From Dermacentor variabilis (lineage: Eukaryota > Arthropoda > Arachnida > Ixodida > Ixodidae): 64,000 nucleotides of DNA. Every line of letters starts with the position of its first letter. Positions within the stretch are counted from its first letter, which is position 1. The stretch is from positions 35,873,277 to 35,937,276 of the forward strand of contig NC_134569.1 in the NCBI RefSeq assembly GCF_050947875.1, read 5' to 3'. Made by a program: the position numbers and the translations under genes. Below the pieces are notes generated by a model, which made no database searches, was not told the DNA's origin, and saw only the letters and a list, made by a program, of their open reading frames with translations. This document shows positions 57,053 to 64,000 of this stretch, piece after piece.

Positions 57053-57589
57053 ACGGTCCGAAGCTCCTTCTTGTCACTGTTACCGTGCCCACGGGTTTTC
57101 TGCTTGATTGTATATGGCTGTTTTTTGACCGCTCTATTGCTGCTGTGCTCCGGTGACATCAAAACAAACCCTGGCCCTGGAACACGCTCCGATACGCTGT
57201 TAGGAAGTGATTCACTATCTGAAGACTAGTCCGAAAAAATAAATCTGCTTTTTAAGTTACTAAAGGACGTACACGCGCGTTCAATCCAAAGTTCTAGGTC
57301 GAAGCCTGAGCTAGCTGCGGACATAAAGACTATCAAGAAATGGCAAAAGACTATCGAGGCAAAGATTGCGGACATGCAGAAGCGGCTACAGGACCTGGAG
57401 CATAACACACAAAAATTAGACGATTGCGGCTGAGAACTGTCAGCAGTACACGATTCATTTGAACAGCTCGCAATAAAAAACACCGCCCTGCAAGGGCGAC
57501 TTAATGAACTCGAAGACCGGTCACGACGGGACAGTTTAACCTTCCGAGGGCTGCCTTATTCTAAGGAGACATGGCAAGAAACAAAATGA
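57053..57589 (+). pseudogene. LINE ORF1 with 2A-like motif and coiled coil, decayed
   Basis: One frame runs from 57053 to a TGA near 57587. It opens with a hydrophobic stretch (VFCLIVYGCFLTALLLLC), directly followed by SGDIKTNPGP (57149-57178). This matches the 2A consensus (D-x-E-x-N-P-G-P) except that Lys replaces Glu. After it come acidic and lysine-rich residues, a coiled-coil section (KTIKKWQKTIEAKIADMQKR) and LQGRLNELEDRSRRDSLTFR, the usual motif of CR1/L2-type ORF1 proteins. Stops at about 57227 (TAG) and 57431 (TGA) break it, but the frame is constant across all of them. 2A-like motifs at ORF1 N-termini are known in some LINEs of other animals; there they separate or target the product. 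Confidence 0.75.
57149..57178 (+). other. 2A-like (ribosome-skipping type) peptide motif
   Basis: TCC GGT GAC ATC AAA ACA AAC CCT ... codes SGDIKTNPGP. NPGP is preserved exactly and the Asp and Asn are at the right spacing; the usual Glu two residues after Asp is Lys. It follows a run of leucines, the normal hydrophobic context of 2A sequences. Confidence 0.7.
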
Positions 57590-59661
57590 AAGTCGATGGC
57601 GGCCAGAAAAGCAGTGCTTGATACCTTTTCGGAAAAGTCCAGTGACCACGCACACGGCCGAGGCTCTTATGGCCAGAATAGGTGCCGGCCAGTTATAACT
57701 ATGTTCTCTATATAGCTTCAAGGTAAAATAAAAATATACTTGCCTTCCCCAACGAGCTCAAGCGTAGCCCATTTTTGTGAGTGAAGACTTTACAGCCTCC
57801 ACCCGCAAATCTCGCAATAAACTAATCAAATTCGGTAAGAGCCAACCCGACTCACCATCTTTTTAAACTAAAGTATAACAAGTTATTCGTTAATAACAAA
57901 TGCTTCTTTTAAGCCCCAGTATTGATTCCATCCAGGTACTAGCAACACAACGTGGTCATGGTGATGCTAATACAGGTTCACATCCACGTGTTTCATCATA
58001 GGAGTGAGAGAGCGGCAGTGGCCAGATACTGCAATCGCCACCGTCTCAAACTTTCTATTCTCTTTGCTAACGTGACAAGTCTTCACGATTATTTTAACAG
58101 CTTATCTGCAATTGACACGTGTTCTGCCAAAAGCCCATCTGCGCGGTCATAAAATGTCTCAAAGTGCTGATCAATTTGCTGTTTACCGCTGTGATCGTAT
58201 CAAGCGTCGTGGAGGCGGCGCTTCTTGACATTTCAAAGGACATTCCATCTTCGCACAGACCGATCAATACTGACCTTGAAATAATCTGGGCATTACTAAC
58301 GCGGGGTCACATGAGAATTATTTTTGGTACCAATTATTTTTGTTCACCGTCTACATTTGTGAATGATTACACGACACCATTAATATGATACCGTCACGTT
58401 TTCCTTCATATCCGATCTTCTCATTAGGAGATTATAATCTTCCTAATATAATGTGGAGCATGACGCCGCCTTGTTCTGTGCCATTCTCTTCGCAAGCTAA
58501 TAGATATTTCAAACTATGTTTTTTTTTCTCTTTCACAGTCAGTGTTACAACCTACCAGAAATTGTATTAACGCTGATAATATATTGGCCTAAATTTAACA
58601 ACACATGCTGACCTATCGACTTCAATTTTATACTTGCCGGGCATTAGTGGCTATGCTTTGTTGAGCTTTTTCGTTACTGCTCAACCATTTACTCGCTCTG
58701 AACACAGCAAAAACGGTACGAGACTACGATGAAGCTAATCATGATGTTATTAATACCGAACTGTCGATTTTTGCTGACGCTTACTTCGAGAACTTTTCTG
58801 GTCGTTCAGTGCAGAGCAAGTGGGATAGGTCTCAGGGGCATAAACTAACAGAAAAATACATTCAAGCTTACGCTACCATCAGTTCAAATCCACAAGCGCC
58901 GGCCGTGGAATGCCGCCGACTTAAGATACTGATGAAACGAAAAGAAGCGTCTTTATTGCCTAGCGATGTTTTCAGATTTAGTCACGTGCTGGGAATCCTA
59001 CAAATCTGCATCTGACGCATACACATGAGCAATAAAAATGCTCCAGATAAATTGATGTTATCTACACTGGCGGACCTACTAAACACTATGGTCAAGAAAT
59101 TCTGGCAAACAATCAGTCCGAAACCCAATCCCTCAATAGCCTTAGAAAATTCATACGATAGATGCCTTGCTTCTAGCGCATGTGCTACAATCCTTAATGA
59201 CCCAATCGCTAACCACTTTTCCGCTTCCTGTAATGCACGTTTACCAACAGCAAAACATGAACACTACTTTCGGATGGTACCAGTGTTTGTAGACGTCCTG
59301 ACATCACTAACCTAATCGACCTATTATAATATAGTTCCTCCCCTAGATGTGAACAGCAATGTGAACAGCAAGTTTCTGAAAAGTACTAAACATGTTTCTT
59401 CAACGATATTAACAGAGATATTTCAGCAATCATTAAACACATCTGATCTGCCAATGGAATGAAAAATTGTGATGGTGTCCCGATCTACAAATCAGCTAAC
59501 AGAAATTCACCTTTAGATTACCGCCCCCTTAATACGCACTTGTTCCAAATTACTCGAACATATCATTTTTTTTTTCAAACCTACTCTCTTTCGTTGAAGC
59601 AAACTCCTTCTTTACAACGGCTCAGCATGACTTTAAAAAAACGTTTTCACGCGATACGCAA

Positions 59662-60629
59662 CTACGGCCGTATAACGTAAAACTATTCCAATATCTTTTA
59701 TTCCAATCTCCTTACGTCAAATTTGCGTAACCGCCAACGCAAGCATGGGGCGGTCCCCCGCAGGGTTGTCTGAACAAGCCAATCAAATGCTCCCCTCGTT
59801 GTTTGCTTGAAAAACGAATAACATTGCCTGCACTGAGTGGCTTGTCCTAACTGGCTAATAAAAGGCGAGGAGCATGCTCAAGTGGAGAGTGATTCGATGG
59901 GGCCGAGCCACTGCACTGAATATCGATAACCGGATGAAGAGGGTGGTGCCGGCGTCTGCGATTGGTACGCTTTCTCTTACTTGCGGTGGCTCGTCGACAA
60001 TCACGGCGGCATGCAACGGAAGCTTAATAATGAGGCTAAAACGGATCCTCAGCAACGAAGAGTCGGCAGAAAGAGGTCGTAAACGTGCTTAAAGTTCTCT
60101 AAAACGTTACATGGCCACGCAAAATGTTTTATTACACGCAAATAAACCCATGCTCGCTGGCAGGTGCAAGTAGCTAGTGCCGGAGTGATCGGCGGCAGCC
60201 ATCTTTTATTCCTTTCGGAACGGGGCAGCCTGCTGCTATTCAGAAGAAAATTCACTTTTGTTCGGTATATTTATGCATCTTTAACGCGTACACGTCACTT
60301 TGACGCGGTAAGTTTTTGCGGTTTTGTGACGTCGCGCGAGAGGCAGGTGAAGTGGGTGCAGACCGAAAATTATTGACCAATAGCCTAGAGCTAATGGCGT
60401 AAAGGTGTGGAATCAAAAATTACTATTTTTGTTTTCTTCGGTCAAATTATGCATAATCAGTGAGTACACGTCATATCAGATGGGGAGCTATAGCGGTTTT
60501 CGTGACGTCGCGTGGCATACAGGCGAAGTGGGGGTGGTCCAAAAAAGTCTTTGACCAATCGTGGTGGGCTGATTGCAGAATTGGAATAGAAAAATTTGGA
60601 ATAGTTTTACGTTATAGCGCCCTAGGCTA
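59662..60629. mobile_element. Non-autonomous TIR element inside the LINE, with internal tandem repeat
   Basis: The ends are inverted: TATAACGTAAAACTATTCCAA on the left (59671 on) and TTGGAATAGTTTTACGTTATA on the right (ending 60616), plus inner ATTCCAAT/ATTGGAAT matches. CTA flanks both sides (59662-59664 and 60627-60629), and removing the element with one CTA restores the LINE reading (TQLVSF), so CTA is probably the 3-base target duplication. No transposase is present. Inside, ORF 59874-60092 (72 codons) has no known domain. Confidence 0.75.
60252..60605. repeat. Two imperfect tandem units of about 175 bp inside the TIR element
   Basis: Shared landmarks 175 bases apart: GCGGTTTT(C)GTGACGTCGCG at 60318 and 60493, GAAGTGGG and TTGACCAAT in both units, and TTCGGT...TATGCAT with GTACACGTCA before each. 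The copies are diverged, so the duplication is old. Confidence 0.7.
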
Positions 60630-61006
60630 GTTTCTTTCAGGAACCACCTGCATTGTATTCTTGACTGGTCATGTTGTGCCAACTGCATCTTATATTTTAG
60701 CAAGGCGTTTCACACAGTATGTCAAAGACTACTTCTGTATAAGCTTAACCTACTAAAATTCGACTGTAACGTTCTAAATGAACAGAGTTTTTCTTAATAA
60801 CCATTTACAATCCGTAACTGCTGGCGGCCGCAACTCACCGCAGATCAAAGTGGAATAAGGAGTGCCACAAGGATCCGTTCTCGGACCACTTTTATTCTTG
60901 AATTACATCTATATTAATTAGCTTTCCTCCTTGTTGTCTTCTGACTTCCCCTTGCTCCTAGACGATTGTTTTATATTTGGAGAAATTAAAAATACGACTG
61001 ACACTG

Positions 61007-61016
61007 CTGTACTTCA
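61007..61016. repeat. Target-site duplication, left copy, of RTE copy 3
   Basis: CTGTACTTCA, repeated at 63944-63953. The last bases may belong to the ATC tail. Confidence 0.8.
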
Positions 61017-63943
61017 TCATCATCATCATCATCAGCCTAGTTACGCCCACTGCAGGGCAAAGGCCTCTCCCATACTTGTCCAACTACCCCGGTCATGTAC
61101 TAATTGTGGCCATGTTGTCCCTGCAAACATCTTAATTTCATCCGCCCACCTAACTTTCTGCCGCCCCCTGCTACGCTTCCCTTCCCTTGGAATCCAGTCC
61201 GTAACCCTTAATGACCATCGGTTATCTTCCCTCCTCATTACATGTCCTGCCCATGCCCATTTCTTTTTCTTGATTTCAACTAAGATGTTGTTTACCCGCG
61301 TTTGTTGCCTCACCCAATCTGCTCTTTTCTTATCCCTTAACGTTACACCCATCATTCTTCTTTCCATAGCTCGTTGCGTCGTCCTCAATTTCAGCAGAAC
61401 CCTTTTCGTAAGCCTCCAGGTTTCTGCCCCATATGTGAGTACTGGTAACACACAGCTGTTATACACTTTCCTTTTGAGGGATAGTGGCAACCTGCTGTTC
61501 ATGATTTGAGAATGCCTGCCAAACGCACCCCAGCCCATTCTTATTCTTCTGGTTATTTCAGTCTCATGATCCGGATCCGTGGTCACTACCTGCCCTAAGT
61601 AGATGTATTCCCTTACCACTTCCAGTGCTTCGCTACCTATCGTAAACTGCTGTTCTCTTCCGAGACTGTTAAACAATACTTTAGTTTTCTGCAAATTAAT
61701 TTTCAGACCCACCCTTCTGCTTTGCCTCTCCAGGTCAGTGAGCATGCATTGCAATTGGTCTCCTGAGTTACTAAGCAAGGCAATATCATCAGCGAATCGC
61801 AAGTTGCTAAGGTATTCTCCATCAACTTTTATCCCCAATTCTTCCCACTCCAGGCCTCTGAATACCTCCTGTAAACATGCTGTGAATAGCATTGGAGATA
61901 TCGTATCTCCCTGTCTGACGCCTTTCTTTATAGGGATTTTGTTACTTTCTTTGTGGAGGACTACGGTGGCTGTGGAGCCGCTATAGATATCTTCCAGTAT
62001 GTTTACATATGGCTCATCTACACCCTGATTCCGTAATGCCTCCATGACTGCTGAGGTTTCGACTGAATCGAACGCTTTCTCGTAATCAATGAAAGCTATA
62101 TATAAGGGTTGGTTATATTCTGCACATTTCTCTATCACTTGATTGACAGTGTGAATATGGTCTATTGTTGAGTAGCCTTTACGGAATCCTGCCTGGTCCT
62201 TTGGTTGACAGAAGTCTAAGGTGTTCCTGATTCTATTTGCGATTACCTTAGTAAATACTTTGTAGGCAACGGACTGTAAGCTGATCGGTCTATAAATTTT
62301 CAAGTCTTTGGCGTCCCCTTTCTTATGGATTAGGATTATCTTAGCGTTCTTCCAAGATTCCGGTACGCTCGAGGTTATGAGGCATTGCGTATACAGGGTG
62401 GCCAGTTTCTCTAGAACAATCTGACCACCATCCTTCAACAAATCTGCTGTTACCTGATCCTCCCCAGCCGCCTTCCCCCTTTGCATAGCTCCTAAGGCTT
62501 TCTTTACTTCGTCTGGCGTTACCAGTGGGATTTCGAATTCCTCTAGGCTATTCTCTCCTCCACTATCGTCGTGGGTACCACTGGTACTGTATAAATCTCT
62601 ATAGAACTCCTCAGCCACTTGAACTATCTCATCCATATTGGTAACGATATTGCCGGCTTTGTCTCTTAACGCACACGTCTGATTCTTGCCTATTCCTAGT
62701 TTCTTCTTCACTGTTTTTAGGCTTCCTCCGTTCCTGAGAGCCTGTTCAATTCTATCCATATTATAGTTTCTAATGTCCGCTGTCTTACGCTTGTTGATTA
62801 ACTTAGAAAGTTCTGCCAGTTCTATTCTAGCTGTAGGGTTAGAGGCTTTCATACATTGGCGTTTCTTGATCAGATCTTTCGTCTCCTGCGATAGCTTACT
62901 GGTTTCCTGTATAACGGCGTTACCACCGACTTCTATTGCGCACTCCTTAATGATGCCCATGAGATTGTCGTGCAATGCTGCAACACTAAGGTCCTCTTCC
63001 TGAGTTAAAGCCGAGTACCTGTTCTGTAGCTTGATCCGGAATTCCTCTAGTTTCCCTCTTACCGCTAACTCATTGATTGGCTTCTTGTGTACCAGTTTCT
63101 TCCGTTCCCTCCTCAAGTCTAGGCTAATTCGAGTTCTTACCATTCTATGGTCACTGCAGCGTACCTTGCCGAGCTAGTCTACTTCTTGTATGATGCCACG
63201 GTTCGCACAGAGTATGAAGTCGATTTCATTTCTAGTCTCACCATTCGGGCTCCTCCACCTCCACTTTCGACTAACCCGCTTGAGGAAAAAGGTGTTCATT
63301 ATCCGCATATTATTCTGTTCTGCAAACTCTACTAATAATTCTCCTCTGCTATTCCTAGAGCCTATGCCATATTCCCCCACTGACTTGTCTCCAGCCTGCT
63401 TCTTGCCTACCCTGGCATTGAAGTCGCCCATCAGTATAGTGTATTTTGTTTTGACTTTACCCATCGCCGATTCCACGTCTTCATAAAAGCTTTCGACTTC
63501 CTAATCATCATGACTGCATGTAGGGGCATAGACTTGTACCACCTTCAATTTGTACCTCTTATTAAGCTTCACAACAAGACCTGCCACCCTCTCGTTAATG
63601 CTATAGAATTCCTGTATGTTACCAGCTATTTCCTTATTAATCAGGAATCCGACTCCTAGTTCTCGTCTCTCTGCTAAGCCCCGGTAACACAGTACATGCC
63701 CGCTTTTTAGCACTGTATATGCTTCTTTTGTCCTCCTAACCTCACTGAGCCCTATTATATCCCATTTACTACCCTCTAATTCCTCCAATAACACTGCTAG
63801 ACTCGCCTCGCTAGATAGCGTTCTAACGTTAAACGTTGCCAGGTTCAGATTCCAATGGCGGCCTGTCCGGAGCCAGGTATTCTTAGCACCCTCTGCAGCG
63901 TCACAGATCTGACCGCCGCCGTCGTCAGTTGCTTCGCGGCTGC
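61017..63943 (-). mobile_element. RTE-clade LINE, copy 3, nearly full length, minus strand
   Basis: The 3' end at the low-coordinate side carries six TGA/ATC-type triplets (61014-61034). The 5' end is truncated within the leader, at the GCAGCCGCGAAGCAACTGAC segment also found at about 44286 in copy 2. A duplication of CTGTACTTCA flanks the insert. It is inserted in the reverse transcriptase region of the older LINE. Only two stop codons interrupt the ORF, making it the best-preserved RTE copy here. Confidence 0.92.
61041..63794 (-). pseudogene. RTE ORF: endonuclease and reverse transcriptase with two internal stops (copy 3)
   Basis: A single frame of 918 codons from 63794 to the stop at 61041-61043, interrupted only by TAG at 63501-63503 (after CSHDD) and TAG at 63174-63176 (after IIQEVD). 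Endonuclease: WDIIGLSEVRR, VQVYAPT, ILMGDFNARVGKKQAG, NEIDFILC, CSDHRMVRTRI. Reverse transcriptase: GDAKDLKIYRPISLQSVAYK, FIDYEKAFDSVET, GVRQGDTISPMLFTACL and the catalytic FADDIALLSNSG. C-terminus: LPVLTYGAETW and WAGHVMRREDNRWS. RTE elements encode one protein that nicks the target and primes reverse transcription there. The 700 codons downstream of the second stop are fully open, so loss of function is recent. Confidence 0.9.
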
Positions 63944-64000
63944 CTGTACTTCAAACTGGTTTAAATGTGGTATCTGAATGATGCAACACATGGCTAATGG
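63944..64000 (+). pseudogene. Continuation of the decayed LINE beyond RTE copy 3
   Basis: From the right-hand target duplication the + strand reads LQTGLNVVSE (with one stop) and CNTWLM, the segment that normally follows the catalytic box in CR1/L2-type reverse transcriptases (LQ.DL..L..WC..W.M). It joins the part that ends at 61016 and continues beyond the window. Confidence 0.75.

Larger units (their letters stand above)
58045..61016 (+). pseudogene. LINE ORF2 (endonuclease and reverse transcriptase), heavily decayed, up to the RTE insertion
   Basis: Starts with LKLSILFANVTSLHDYF, corresponding to the N-terminal N-(A/V)-x-S of the endonuclease. LGDYNLPNIMW (58424-58456) is the GDFN endonuclease motif. 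Reverse transcriptase pieces follow in shifting frames: PIYKSANRNSPLDYRPL, SKAFHTV, GVPQGSVLGPLLFL and LLLDDCFIFGE (catalytic box, changed from the usual (F/Y)ADD). The segment 59665-60626 is a separate inserted TIR element and not part of the gene. Stop codons are frequent, so no product is expected. Confidence 0.75.
56980..64000 (+). mobile_element. Decayed CR1/L2-like LINE, interrupted by two later insertions and running off the window
   Basis: Order on the + strand: a leader, ORF1 (hydrophobic stretch, 2A-like motif, coiled coil), and ORF2 with endonuclease remnants (LGDYNLPNIMW near 58424) and reverse transcriptase remnants (VPIYKSANRNSPLDYRPL near 59475, YFSKAFHTV near 60700, GVPQGSVLGPLLFL near 60863, LLLDDCFIF near 60955). 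A TIR element (59665-60626) and RTE copy 3 (61017-63943) are inserted. Beyond the RTE copy the frame resumes at 63944 (LQTGLNVVS, then CNTWLM after a stop), as expected just after the catalytic box. Many stops and shifts: an old copy. Confidence 0.85.

Noticed and set aside
61603..61986. 127-codon + strand ORF similar to minus ORFs at 23274-23657 and 46087-46497
   Set aside because: It is the antisense of the RTE reverse transcriptase; the similarity among the three comes from the RTE copies.

Overview
The window is animal nuclear DNA, most likely from a hard tick. I infer this from the repeat content (RTE, CR1-like and Penelope retroelements, short repeats of a tick-like kind), long AT-rich introns, many microsatellites and a neuronal immunoglobulin gene of the arthropod dpr type. 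There are no operons, Shine-Dalgarno sites, rRNA genes or CRISPR arrays. The species call rests on memory of tick repeats, not on a search.

Only one host gene is clear. Its last two coding exons lie near the left edge on the + strand: a phase 1-1 exon for the second Ig domain of a DPR-like cell-surface protein (2038-2343), and the terminal exon (4051-4184) with stop codon and 3' UTR. Earlier exons lie outside the window.

The rest is intergenic DNA filled with transposable elements. 5.9-10.5 kb: nearly full-length two-ORF LINE (minus strand) with a PHD-like ORF1, a twice-frameshifted ORF2, a GATA-repeat tail and a repeated 5' UTR. 16.5-21.6 kb: complete Ty3/Gypsy element with 154-bp LTRs and 4-bp target duplications, coding region broken. 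22.8-24.2 kb, 44.0-47.1 kb and 61.0-63.9 kb: three copies of one RTE-clade LINE. 28.6-29.5 kb: 3' end of a LINE with an RNase H domain. 39.5-40.1 kb: Penelope-like fragment with a GIY-YIG endonuclease between inverted terminal repeats. 37.4-37.9 kb: probable solo LTR. 57.0-64.0 kb: decayed CR1/L2-like LINE whose ORF1 begins with a hydrophobic stretch and a 2A-like motif; it is split by a TIR element and by an RTE copy. Foldback or palindromic elements lie at 4.8-5.1, 27.2-27.6, 43.9-47.7 and 55.7-56.0 kb.

The insertions give a relative history. The 57-64 kb LINE is older than both its insertions, and its reading frame resumes on the far side of each. The 44 kb RTE copy landed in the arm of an older foldback element and carries a tRNA-like head inside a perfect 13-bp target duplication. 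I found no intact novel defence or metabolic system. The most unusual signals are the 2A-like motif, the tRNA-headed RTE, the inverted-terminal Penelope fragment and the nested insertions.
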